Positions 16,887 through 24,470 of a DNA stretch of 24,470 nucleotides are shown here, in pieces. Made by a program: the position numbers and the translations under genes. Numbering within the stretch: position 1 is the first letter of the stretch; the number at the start of each line of letters is the position of its first letter. The stretch is from Porphyromonadaceae bacterium UBA7042 (GTDB lineage Bacteria > Bacteroidota > Bacteroidia > Bacteroidales > Muribaculaceae), in the NCBI GenBank assembly GCA_002494015.1, contig DLAR01000008.1, positions 1 through 24,470 on the forward strand. Reading direction: 5' to 3'. Below the pieces are notes generated by a model that made no database searches, was not told the origin of the DNA, and saw only the letters and a program-made list of their open reading frames with translations.

Positions 16887-19176
16887 AATACTTTTTGAAA
16901 CTCTTGCCGCCCTCCTTCTCGCATCCTCGCTCGGAGGCTGCTCCACCACCTCGCGAATCGGTGACGGGGAAATCCTCTATACCGGTGTCAAAAAGATAGA
17001 CATCACCCCCGCCGAGGGTGAAAAAGTCCCTTCGGGACTCTCGTCACAGATAACCGAGGTAGTAAAGGTCAAACCCAACAACAGCCTTCTCGGGAGTGCC
17101 AGCTACCGCTACCCGTTCCCGCTCGGGCTGTGGGTCTACAACCACTGGGACAATCCGCCGAAAGGAATCAAGCACTGGCTGTATGAAAAACTTGTCGAGG
17201 AACCCGTGCTGGTCAGCAACGTGCGTCCCGAGGTGCGCGCCCGCATGATTGACGAAATACTTGACAACAACGGATATTTCCGCGGCAACGCCACCTATGA
17301 GCTGGCTCAGGGAAAAAACAAAAAGAAAGCAAGCATCATCTACCGGGTCAACACCGGAGCCCCGTACATGCTTGACTCAATCATTCTTTTGCCCGACACA
17401 ACACATCTCGCCCACCTCATCGACTCAATTGCATCGAAAAGCAAATACCTGCGCAAGGGAGAGCGTTATTCGACCGACTCGCTCAGTGCAGAACGTGTGC
17501 GCATCACAAATGCGCTCCGCAACCGAGGCTACTATTTTTTCAAGCCTGAATATATCGAATATCTCGCCGACAGCACCATCAATCCGGGATCGATAGCCCT
17601 GAAGATGACCGTGGCACGGAATATTCCGCAACAGGCCCGCGTCCCCTACAAGACAGGGTCCATCACAACATACATATACCGTAATCAGGGTGGCGGGACT
17701 CCCGATACCGTTGACACCCGCCGTGGCCGAGTCATCCGTTACATGCCATCCAAACTGCGCGACGACCTCATTCCGTCATGCATTTCTTTCCGTGAGGGAC
17801 GCACATTTTCAGTGCGCAACATGAACCGCACCCAGAGCAATCTCGCCCGTCTCGGAATCTTCAACGGAATAAACATGACCGTCACGCCCGACTCGCTGTC
17901 GGCTTCGGACCGGCGGCTGAACGTGGTAATCGAGTGTACCTACGACAAACCGCTCGAAGCATCGCTCGAAGTCAACGTCGCATCCAAGTCCAACAGCTAT
18001 CTTGGCCCGGGTTTGACGTTCAGTGTCACAAACCGCAACCTGTTTGGCGGCGGCGAACTTTTCAACGTCGCACTTACCGGGACCTACGAATGGCAGACAG
18101 GCTCGTCACGAGACAGATCGTCGATATTCAACTCCTACGAATTCGGACTTTCAACCTCCTTGTCATTTCCACGCCTTCTCGCACCGAGGTTTATCCCACG
18201 CTCGCGCCGGGAGGTCAACTGGACCCGCGTCTCCCTGAGCGCCGACATTCTCAACCGGCCCCACTATTTCAGGATGGCCCAGTTCAACACCGCCTTTTCC
18301 TATGACTGGCAGTCGTCAAAATACATATCCAATACCCTGACACTGTTCAAGCTCACCTACACCAAGCTGCTTAACACCACAGCCGATTTTGACTCGATTA
18401 TGAATGCCAACAAGGCAATCGCACAAAGTTTCCGCAACACTTTTATCCCGCAACTCTCCTATAGTTTCATTTTTGACCGACAGATGGACCGCGACAACAC
18501 CATCAACTGGCAGTTTACAGTCCAAGAGGCAGGAAACATCTTCTGGAGCATCTACGAAGCCTGCGGTAAAAAAGGGGAGAAAAAACTTTTCGGCACACCC
18601 TTCTCACAGTTTGTCAAAGGGACTATGCAGGTTGTCTACGGGCGGCGTCTTTGGGGTGAAAACTGGTTGGTCAGCCGCATCGCCGCCGGAGCAGCCCATG
18701 CCTACGGCAATTCGGCGCAGGTTCCGTATAGCGAGCAATTCTATTGCGGCGGAGCCAATTCGGTCCGCGCTTTCGCAGTCCGCTCTATCGGCCCCGGCTC
18801 CTATCGCGCCCCGGCCGACAAAGTAAACGGTTACTTTGACCAGACCGGAACATTCAAGTTTGAGGCCAATGTCGAGTACCGGTTCCCCATCCTCGGCCCC
18901 CTCCACGGGGCATTGTTCCTCGACGCGGGCAACGTGTGGCTGCTTGAAAACGACCCCGACCGCCCCGGCTCCAAGCTGAAAGCGTCCACCTTCTTTAAAG
19001 ACCTTGCTCTCGGCACAGGCGTGGGTCTTCGATTCGACATAAGCATGCTCATCATCCGCGGAGACCTCGGCATAGGGATACATGCCCCCTACGACACCGG
19101 ACGGCACGGCTACTACAACATGACGTCATTTAAAAATTCACTGGCATTCCACCTCGCCATCGGCTACCCGTTCTGA
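16870..19176 (+). CDS. tamL: TamL-like outer-membrane Omp85 lipoprotein (BamA/TamA family)
   Basis: A 768-residue Omp85-family protein. The signal peptide ends in a lipobox (LGGC, Cys 24), which fits TamL, the lipidated TamA variant of Bacteroidota. POTRA-like regions occupy about residues 37-350. A 16-strand type barrel fills about 370-768 and closes with the outer-membrane signature ...FHLAIGYPF, ending in Phe. The loop-6 motif is VRAF (V632-F635), where BamA/TamA usually have VRGF; Arg633 is kept, and Ala at this place is common in Bacteroidota relatives as far as I recall. ATG 16870 and 16873 are both possible starts. Overlap with tamB implies translational coupling and a joint role in outer-membrane assembly. 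The symbol is by family. Confidence 0.88.
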   Translation: MMKTSKILFETLAALLLASSLGGCSTTSRIGDGEILYTGVKKIDITPAEGEKVPSGLSSQITEVVKVKPNNSLLGSASYRYPFPLGLWVYNHWDNPPKGIKHWLYEKLVEEPVLVSNVRPEVRARMIDEILDNNGYFRGNATYELAQGKNKKKASIIYRVNTGAPYMLDSIILLPDTTHLAHLIDSIASKSKYLRKGERYSTDSLSAERVRITNALRNRGYYFFKPEYIEYLADSTINPGSIALKMTVARNIPQQARVPYKTGSITTYIYRNQGGGTPDTVDTRRGRVIRYMPSKLRDDLIPSCISFREGRTFSVRNMNRTQSNLARLGIFNGINMTVTPDSLSASDRRLNVVIECTYDKPLEASLEVNVASKSNSYLGPGLTFSVTNRNLFGGGELFNVALTGTYEWQTGSSRDRSSIFNSYEFGLSTSLSFPRLLAPRFIPRSRREVNWTRVSLSADILNRPHYFRMAQFNTAFSYDWQSSKYISNTLTLFKLTYTKLLNTTADFDSIMNANKAIAQSFRNTFIPQLSYSFIFDRQMDRDNTINWQFTVQEAGNIFWSIYEACGKKGEKKLFGTPFSQFVKGTMQVVYGRRLWGENWLVSRIAAGAAHAYGNSAQVPYSEQFYCGGANSVRAFAVRSIGPGSYRAPADKVNGYFDQTGTFKFEANVEYRFPILGPLHGALFLDAGNVWLLENDPDRPGSKLKASTFFKDLALGTGVGLRFDISMLIIRGDLGIGIHAPYDTGRHGYYNMTSFKNSLAFHLAIGYPF

Positions 19177-19260
19177 GACATAAGGAAGATAATGCCTGAC
19201 ATTTTACATCTGATTATGACAGTTACTATAGCGGATGCGGCCACTATTTTGACATTTTGT

Positions 19261-19291
19261 TTTGTCAATTCATTGAAATTAACTAATTTTG
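19261..19291 (+). promoter_or_regulatory. Promoter of the polysaccharide export operon
   Basis: TTTG (19261-19264), a 19-nt spacer and TAATTTTG (19284-19291) give an almost ideal Bacteroidota promoter. Transcription should start near 19298, about 190 nt before the first gene. Confidence 0.6.
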
Positions 19292-19297
19292 CACCTA

Positions 19298-19489
19298 AAT
19301 AGCATTAATTGACTTCGGCCAAGGCTACTCGCGACCAATGCACACTTTTTCCTGAGTAGGCACGTTGGTTTCAAGACGGTTTTTCCCTGTCATTTTGCTA
19401 TAGACACTGGACTTTTTATAAAAAAATAATTGTTTTATCTTGTAATTCTCTTTGCGAGAATCTGTTTAACCATTATGCCGAACAAAAGC
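19298..19489 (+). other. Long structured 5' leader of the polysaccharide export operon
   Basis: About 190 nt between the likely transcription start and the wza-type ATG, with no convincing ORF. CCAA (19319-19322) plus CTACTC (19325-19330) can pair with GAGTAG (19354-19359) plus TTGG (19365-19368), giving a 10-bp stem with an internal loop. Leaders of capsule operons in Bacteroides are targets of NusG-like UpxY antiterminators. No upxY gene is in this window, so the link is only a hypothesis. The 3' part is A/T-rich. Confidence 0.4.
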
Positions 19490-20308
19490 ATGAAAATTAT
19501 GACCAGATCCTTCCGCACTGTCGCAGCCGTCTTAACAACGGCATGGTGCGTGTCGTCGTGTTCTGCCCCAAAAGACATTGTCTATTTTCAGGACATAACT
19601 GAAAATGGAACTGCCGCGGCCGTTCAACCCAAAGCCGTCACCGTGCGTCCCAATGACAAGATATCAATCATGGTAAACAGTCGCGACCCTCAGCTCAGCG
19701 ACATGTTCAACCTCCCTTATGTCTCCCGCCAGCTCGGTCAGGCATCCCGCGGTTCCAGCTACGGCAACAATCAGGGACTCTCGGGTTACACCGTCAACGA
19801 ACAAGGCAACATCGACTTCCCTGTCTTGGGGACACTGCATGTCGCGGGAATGACCCGTCACGAGATAGCCTCGATGATTAAAAGCGAGCTTATTGCCAAA
19901 GACCTCGTCAAAGACCCCGTTGTCACTGTCGAGTTTCTAAATCTCGCAGTATCCGTCATCGGCGAAGTGAACCGCCCCGGACGTTACGCCATTGAACGCG
20001 ACAACATGTCGGTCATGGACGCACTGAGCGCCGCCGGTGACCTGACGATTAACGGAGTACGCACCAACGTGAAAGTTATAAGGACCGAAAACGGCACACA
20101 GAACACCTATCTGCTCGACCTGACCTCGGCTGAATCTTTGCGGAACTCTCCCGCCTATTACTTACAGCAAGACGACATTGTCGTTATCGAGCCTAACGAC
20201 ACGCGTAAACGTCAGTCGACTGTCAACGGAAACAACGTGCGTTCTACCTCCTTCTGGATTTCGCTTGCATCGCTTGCGACATCTGTTGCCGTCCTTATCA
20301 AAAAATAG
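19490..20308 (+). CDS. Polysaccharide export outer-membrane lipoprotein (Wza/BexD family)
   Basis: Forms the outer-membrane exit channel for exopolysaccharide or capsule. From ATG 19490 it has 272 residues; in-frame ATGs at 19475 and 19499 and a TTG at 19430 are alternatives. I prefer 19490 because it gives a compact lipoprotein signal peptide ending in VSSC (Cys 24). A Poly_export domain opens with VRPNDKISIMV and includes GYTVNEQGNIDFPVLGTL. An SLBB domain follows, with VIGEVNRPGRYAI and MDALSAAGDLT. A hydrophobic C-terminal helix (STSFWISLASLATSVAVLI) matches the membrane-spanning helix of Wza. It lies 57 nt upstream of the Wzc-type kinase, the usual partner. Confidence 0.92.
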   Translation: MKIMTRSFRTVAAVLTTAWCVSSCSAPKDIVYFQDITENGTAAAVQPKAVTVRPNDKISIMVNSRDPQLSDMFNLPYVSRQLGQASRGSSYGNNQGLSGYTVNEQGNIDFPVLGTLHVAGMTRHEIASMIKSELIAKDLVKDPVVTVEFLNLAVSVIGEVNRPGRYAIERDNMSVMDALSAAGDLTINGVRTNVKVIRTENGTQNTYLLDLTSAESLRNSPAYYLQQDDIVVIEPNDTRKRQSTVNGNNVRSTSFWISLASLATSVAVLIKK

Positions 20309-20365
20309 TCTGTACTATAAATTATTCATATAAATTTTACCACGGTCTTCATCGATATTTAAAAT

Positions 20366-22828
20366 ATGATTCAAGACACAGCACCCCACCAACAACCAGT
20401 CCCGGCCTCAGTATCTCAAACCCAGATTGAGGAGGAATCGATCAACATACATGACTTCCTGACATTGTGCCTTGCCAATTGGAAATGGTTTATCCTGTCG
20501 ATATTCGTCATGTCGGCTCTCGCCCTACTGTATGTTATGCACGCAACCCCCGTCTATACCCGCACGGCATCGGTCCTGATCAAGGACGACACTGACGGGT
20601 CTTCAATGCAGGGAATCGCAGCACAGATTTCAGATCTGGGACTCATCAACGGTTCAACCAACGTCAACAACGAACTTCTCGCATTCCAGTCCCCGGCTCT
20701 TATGGGTGAGGTTATCAGCCGTCTGGGACTGACTAAAAGCTACACCTATCACCAAGGGCTCAAACGACTCCCGCTCTACGGCGACTCCCTCCCCGTAAAA
20801 GTAGAATTCCTTTCTCTCAGCAGATCGGAAAACGCCTATGTCAAAGTAACACCTGACGGCAAGGGAAAAGTAACCCTCTCTGACTACCGTCTAAAAACCG
20901 AAGACATTGACGGCGACGACCTGACTGTCGAATTCGGCGACACCGTCGTCACCCCCATCGGAAAGATGCTCGTAATCCCCGGCCCCAACTATTCTCCCGA
21001 ATTTACCGAAACTATTTCGGTGAATAAAATGAGCATGACCGGGGCCATCGAAAATTACACCAAAGAAACAGCAATAACCCTTGCCGACGACAATGCATCG
21101 GTAATAGACATTACTGTCAAAGACACTGACATCCAGCGCGCCACTGACATCATCAATACGCTGATAAACGTCTACAACGAAAAATGGGTTGAAGACAAGA
21201 ACCTGATGGCCGTGACCACATCATCGTTTATAAACGAGCGACTGAATGTCATCGAGCAGGAACTCGGTAATGTCGACAACGACATTTCATCGTTCAAGAG
21301 CGAACATCTCCTTCCCGACCTTCAACTTGCCTCGACAATGTACATGCAGCAGTCGAGCGAAAACACAAAGCAGGAATTTGAACTTACAACCCAGAAAGCG
21401 ATTGCCACATTCCTCCGCGACTATGTGGTAGAGACTACCGATGCCGGCCGCCTCCTGCCCGCCAACTCCGGTCTGGAAAGCCAAGGTATCGAAAAACAGA
21501 TTCAGGAATATAACACGTTGCAGCTTGAACGCGACAAGCTTGTGTCCAACTCGGGTACATCCAACCCCCTCGTGCAGGATTATGACCGCAACCTCAAGGC
21601 GATGCGCACCGCAATCAACTCATCCCTTGACAACCTGCTGGTCTCAATAAACGCCCAGTTGAAGACTCTTGCCAAAGCCGAGTCCACGACCAACAGCCAG
21701 ATTGCATCGTCACCCTCTCAGGCAAAATACCTCCTGTCAGTCGAACGACAGCAGAAAGTAAAGGAATCACTCTATCTGTTCCTTCTGCAAAAACGCGAAG
21801 AAAACGAGCTTTCCCGCGCATTTACCGCCTACAACACCCGTGTTATCACGCCTCCGTTTGGAACTGACAAACCCACTTCGCCCGTTACCCGCAACATTCT
21901 GCTTATCGCGCTGCTGCTCGGTACAATCCTTCCCGCTGTCGTCATCTTCATAGAAGAAAACGTCAACATATATGTGCGCGGACGAGGTGACCTCGAAGGA
22001 ATGATTACTCCTTATATCGGCGAAATTCCCCTTTCAGGCTCAGCCAAGAACGTCAACAAGTTCACACGCCGTCTCACCCGTCTGAAACACGGCATCTTCG
22101 GCGGAAAGGAACTGAAGCCGAGCGCGCCCATCCTTGTTGTCAAGCCTAAAGGCCGAAACATGATTAACGAGTCGTTCCGTTCAATCAGAACAAGTATCGA
22201 GTTCATGACCAACTCTATAAAGACCACTCCGGTCATGATGATGACTTCGTTCAATGCCGGTTCTGGTAAATCGTTCATATCGCTCAATATCGGAGCTGTT
22301 CTTGCTATCCGCAAAAAGGGCGTGAAGGTTCTCGCTATTGACCTTGACTTGCGCCGTGCCTCTCTATCGGCCGCCGTAAACTCTCCCGGTATCGGTATTG
22401 CCGACTATCTCAGCGGTGCCGACATAAGCATCGAGTCTACCATATGCCACACCGAGTGTCCCGGCCTCGACATTATACCTGTCGGCTCAATCCCCCCCAA
22501 CCCGTCGGAGTTGCTGTATACCGAGCGTATGAAGCAAATCATGGCTTGGGCAAAGGAAAACTACGATTATGTAATGCTCGACTGTCCGCCTGTGGAAATC
22601 GTTACCGACGCGTCGATTATCAACCAGTTTGTTGACATTACGCTCTTCGTCGTGCGTGTCGGACTCCTCGACCGCCGCATGCTTGCCCAGCTTGACCGCT
22701 ACTATGCCGAACAGAAATATCGCAACCTCGCCGTAATCCTTAACGGCACAATGGCCTCGGCCAACAAGTATTCATTATACTACAACAAGAACTACTACCA
22801 CTCCGATTACTATCATTCTGACGAGTAA
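20366..22828 (+). CDS. Polysaccharide co-polymerase and BY-type tyrosine autokinase (Wzc family)
   Basis: An 820-residue inner-membrane protein that controls chain length and export of polysaccharide. A Wzz domain begins with TM1 at about 42-58. A long periplasmic part with coiled-coil (about 280-480, GNVR-like region) leads to TM2 at about 511-531. The cytosolic kinase domain runs from about 580 to the end: Walker A FNAGSGKS (629-636, K635), Walker A' VLAIDLDLR (655-663), Walker B YVMLDCPPV (D739). The C-terminus carries seven tyrosines in its last 21 residues, the autophosphorylation cluster. This fused form is usual in Gram-negative bacteria. It is coupled to the Wza-type gene and followed by a hairpin before rmlA. 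No cognate phosphatase (Wzb) is in the window. Confidence 0.95.
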   Translation: MIQDTAPHQQPVPASVSQTQIEEESINIHDFLTLCLANWKWFILSIFVMSALALLYVMHATPVYTRTASVLIKDDTDGSSMQGIAAQISDLGLINGSTNVNNELLAFQSPALMGEVISRLGLTKSYTYHQGLKRLPLYGDSLPVKVEFLSLSRSENAYVKVTPDGKGKVTLSDYRLKTEDIDGDDLTVEFGDTVVTPIGKMLVIPGPNYSPEFTETISVNKMSMTGAIENYTKETAITLADDNASVIDITVKDTDIQRATDIINTLINVYNEKWVEDKNLMAVTTSSFINERLNVIEQELGNVDNDISSFKSEHLLPDLQLASTMYMQQSSENTKQEFELTTQKAIATFLRDYVVETTDAGRLLPANSGLESQGIEKQIQEYNTLQLERDKLVSNSGTSNPLVQDYDRNLKAMRTAINSSLDNLLVSINAQLKTLAKAESTTNSQIASSPSQAKYLLSVERQQKVKESLYLFLLQKREENELSRAFTAYNTRVITPPFGTDKPTSPVTRNILLIALLLGTILPAVVIFIEENVNIYVRGRGDLEGMITPYIGEIPLSGSAKNVNKFTRRLTRLKHGIFGGKELKPSAPILVVKPKGRNMINESFRSIRTSIEFMTNSIKTTPVMMMTSFNAGSGKSFISLNIGAVLAIRKKGVKVLAIDLDLRRASLSAAVNSPGIGIADYLSGADISIESTICHTECPGLDIIPVGSIPPNPSELLYTERMKQIMAWAKENYDYVMLDCPPVEIVTDASIINQFVDITLFVVRVGLLDRRMLAQLDRYYAEQKYRNLAVILNGTMASANKYSLYYNKNYYHSDYYHSDE

Positions 22829-22857
22829 AAACGACATTGTAGTTACTGACACATAAA

Positions 22858-22887
22858 GAGCCACGCCAGTTGCACGGCGTGGCTTTT
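22858..22887 (+). terminator. Hairpin terminator with short U-tract between the kinase gene and rmlA
   Basis: AGCCACGCC (22859-22867) pairs with GGCGTGGCT (22876-22884) across an 8-nt loop and is followed by TTTA. This is the most canonical intrinsic terminator in the window. It lies 30 nt after the kinase stop and 46 nt before rmlA, so it may lower readthrough into the rhamnose genes. Confidence 0.75.
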
Positions 22888-22932
22888 AGATAACATCTTT
22901 TTATAAACCTACTTTTTCATCCACGCACAACA

Positions 22933-23838
22933 ATGAAAGGTATTGTTCTCGCCGGCGGTTCCGGCACACGTCTTTATCCTATTACAAAGGGGGTAAGCAA
23001 GCAACTGCTTCCGGTTTTTGACAAACCGATGATTTATTATCCCGTCTCGACCCTGATGCTTGCCGGAATACGCGACATCCTGATTATCTCTACTCCGGCC
23101 GACCTCCCCGCGTTCAAGCGTCTGCTTGGCGACGGCAGCGATTTCGGTGTCAACATTCAGTATGCGGAACAGCCGTCTCCCGACGGACTTGCCCAAGCGT
23201 TCATAATCGGTGAAGACTTCATCGGCGATGATTCGGCCTGCCTTGTGCTCGGTGACAATATCTTCCACGGAAACGGATTTACCAAAATGCTCCACGAAGC
23301 TGTAGAGACTGCTGAAAAAGAAAACAAAGCAACCGTATTCGGTTACTGGGTCAGCGACCCCGAGCGTTATGGCGTTGCCGAATTTGACACTGACGGGAAC
23401 TGCCTCTCTATTGAAGAAAAGCCGGCCAAACCGAAATCCAATTATGCCGTCGTGGGACTCTATTTCTACCCCAACAAGGTTGTCAACGTCGCCAAAACCA
23501 TCAAGCCAAGCGCCCGTGGCGAGCTTGAGATCACGACCGTCAACCAGCGGTTCCTCGAAGACAAGGAACTGAAGGTGAAAACACTTGGCCGAGGCTTTGC
23601 TTGGCTCGATACCGGCACACATGACTCCCTTTCAGAGGCTTCGACATATATAGAGGTCATCGAAAAGCGTCAGGGACTCAAAGTTGCCTGTCTCGAAGGC
23701 ATAGCCTATCGAAAAGGATGGATTTCCCGTGAAAAAATGATAGAAAACGCGCGTCCGATGCTTAAAAACCCCTATGGACAATATCTGCTCAAAGTAGTTG
23801 ACGAGCTTGACCGCACTGACAACCCCAATCTTGATTAA
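22933..23838 (+). CDS. rmlA: Glucose-1-phosphate thymidylyltransferase RmlA
   Basis: Joins dTTP and glucose-1-phosphate to dTDP-glucose, the first step of dTDP-L-rhamnose synthesis; cytosolic. 301 residues, normal for the family. The nucleotide-binding loop LAGGSGTRLYPIT is at residues 6-18, KQLLPVFDKPMIYYP at 23-37, and the metal-binding Asp108 is in VLGDNIFHG. EEKP contacts and the WLDTGTHDSL motif lie near the end. The ATG at 22933 directly starts the conserved MKGIVLAGG. No strong promoter is seen in the 45 nt after the preceding terminator, so expression may depend on readthrough from the export genes. rmlC follows 10 nt downstream. Confidence 0.97.
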   Translation: MKGIVLAGGSGTRLYPITKGVSKQLLPVFDKPMIYYPVSTLMLAGIRDILIISTPADLPAFKRLLGDGSDFGVNIQYAEQPSPDGLAQAFIIGEDFIGDDSACLVLGDNIFHGNGFTKMLHEAVETAEKENKATVFGYWVSDPERYGVAEFDTDGNCLSIEEKPAKPKSNYAVVGLYFYPNKVVNVAKTIKPSARGELEITTVNQRFLEDKELKVKTLGRGFAWLDTGTHDSLSEASTYIEVIEKRQGLKVACLEGIAYRKGWISREKMIENARPMLKNPYGQYLLKVVDELDRTDNPNLD

Positions 23839-23848
23839 ACATCTGAAA

Positions 23849-24403
23849 ATGGAAATTATTAAAACTGATATTCCCGGGGTTGTAATCCTTGAGCCCCGCA
23901 TCTTCCGAGATTCACGCGGATATTTCTTTGAAAGTTTCTCTCAACGTGACTTCTTTGACAAAGTGGCTCCCGTTGAATTTGTTCAGGATAACGAATCGAT
24001 GTCAACACGCGGAGTAATGCGCGGACTGCATTTCCAGCGTCCCCCCCACGCTCAGGCTAAACTTGTCAGATGTGTCCGCGGACGAGTCCTTGACGTGGCA
24101 GTCGATATACGCGTAGGTTCTCCGACCTATGGCCGCCATGTCGCAGTCGAACTGACTGAAGACAACCACCGTCAATTCTTCATTCCACGCGGTTTTGCCC
24201 ACGGTTTCGCAGTTCTTTCCGACGAGGCTGTATTCCAATACAAATGTGACAATTACTATGCGCCCCAGTCCGACGGGGGCATCGCTATCACCGACCCGGC
24301 ACTGAACATCGACTGGCATCTTGACCCGTCAGAGGCAATACTAAGCGAAAAGGATACCAATCATCCCCTTCTCGCCGATTTCAAGTCTCCGTTTACATTC
24401 TGA
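23849..24403 (+). CDS. rmlC: dTDP-4-dehydrorhamnose 3,5-epimerase RmlC
   Basis: Epimerises dTDP-4-keto-6-deoxyglucose at C3 and C5, the third step of dTDP-L-rhamnose synthesis. 184 residues, a typical length, single cupin (RmlC) fold. The catalytic pair is visible: His61 in RGLHFQ and Asp169 in LSEKD. Tyr131 in VFQYKC is the expected acid, and the IPRGFAHGF motif lies at 112-120. The start is ATG 23849 (MEIIKTDIPGVVILEPRIF); an in-frame ATG at 23798 would overlap rmlA and add 17 residues that family members lack. It forms an operon with rmlA. rmlB and rmlD are not seen before the window ends and a strong hairpin follows. Confidence 0.96.
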   Translation: MEIIKTDIPGVVILEPRIFRDSRGYFFESFSQRDFFDKVAPVEFVQDNESMSTRGVMRGLHFQRPPHAQAKLVRCVRGRVLDVAVDIRVGSPTYGRHVAVELTEDNHRQFFIPRGFAHGFAVLSDEAVFQYKCDNYYAPQSDGGIAITDPALNIDWHLDPSEAILSEKDTNHPLLADFKSPFTF

Positions 24404-24415
24404 TAAATAAGTTCC

Positions 24416-24470
24416 GATATAATCAAGGCCCGGGGCAGCAGTTGTCGCTGCCCCGGGCCTTGATTATATC
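24416..24470. terminator. Perfect 24-bp hairpin after rmlC, at the window edge
   Basis: Arms 24416-24439 and 24447-24470 are exact reverse complements around a 7-nt loop, 12 nt after the rmlC stop. The core is G/C-rich (GGCCCGGGGCAGC) and the base A/T-rich. The symmetric base would serve as a terminator in both directions. The repeat may extend past the end of the window. Confidence 0.8.

Noticed and set aside
19319..19368. JUMPstart/ops element in the polysaccharide leader
   Set aside because: GAGTAGGCACG only loosely resembles the ops core, and RfaH-type ops elements belong to Proteobacteria; the match is too weak to call.
22909..23622. 237-codon minus-strand frame opposite rmlA
   Set aside because: The plus strand encodes an unmistakable RmlA with all motifs; the antisense frame has no family resemblance.
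23798..23848. Longer rmlC start overlapping rmlA
   Set aside because: Adds 17 residues absent from RmlC proteins; ATG 23849 begins directly with the conserved N-terminus.

Overview
The window looks like a chromosomal segment from a Bacteroidales bacterium, and Muribaculaceae is my best guess. Four things point this way: (i) repeated matches to the Bacteroidota promoter form (-7 TAnnTTTG with a -33 TTG/TTTG about 18-20 nt upstream); (ii) almost no Shine-Dalgarno sequences; (iii) a secreted protein with a C-terminal tail of the type IX secretion kind; (iv) a TamB gene overlapped by a lipoprotein Omp85 gene (TamL type). The family assignment is inference. No rRNA, tRNA, CRISPR array, transposase or phage gene was seen.

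Layout. 1-2340: a sugar/H+ symporter of the XylE kind (minus strand, cut by the window edge) diverges from an AraC-type regulator. 2448-4916: a large secreted protein of jelly-roll and fibronectin-III modules, convergent with the regulator across a strong hairpin. 5141-6003: a tandem-GNAT acetyltransferase whose N-terminus is separated by a one-base frameshift. 6004-6332: gene-poor stretch with a 14-bp tandem duplication, a doubtful 32-codon ORF and a perfect 17-bp hairpin terminator. 6333-7034: OmpA-type lipoprotein with a glycine zipper (minus). 7245-8153: EamA/DMT transporter. 8206-11469: tricorn-like S41 protease. 11549-11962: YjbQ-family protein. 12051-19176: tamB-like plus tamL-like pair, overlapping by 17 nt. 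19261-22828: strong promoter, roughly 190-nt leader, Wza-type export lipoprotein and Wzc-type tyrosine autokinase. 22933-24403: rmlA and rmlC (dTDP-rhamnose synthesis), closed by a perfect 24-bp hairpin at the window edge.

How the parts fit. The right half is an envelope-biogenesis block. TamB/TamL should bridge inner and outer membranes. Wza/Wzc should export a polysaccharide. RmlA/RmlC should supply part of the dTDP-L-rhamnose route; rmlB and rmlD are not in the window and may lie beyond the edge. The left half is a set of small independent units, most bounded by long, near-perfect hairpins without clear U-tracts.

No wholly new system is evident. The items most worth checking are the split-FN3/jelly-roll architecture of the secreted protein, the long structured leader in front of the polysaccharide export genes together with the internal hairpin before rmlA, and the frameshifted acetyltransferase with its odd downstream intergenic region.
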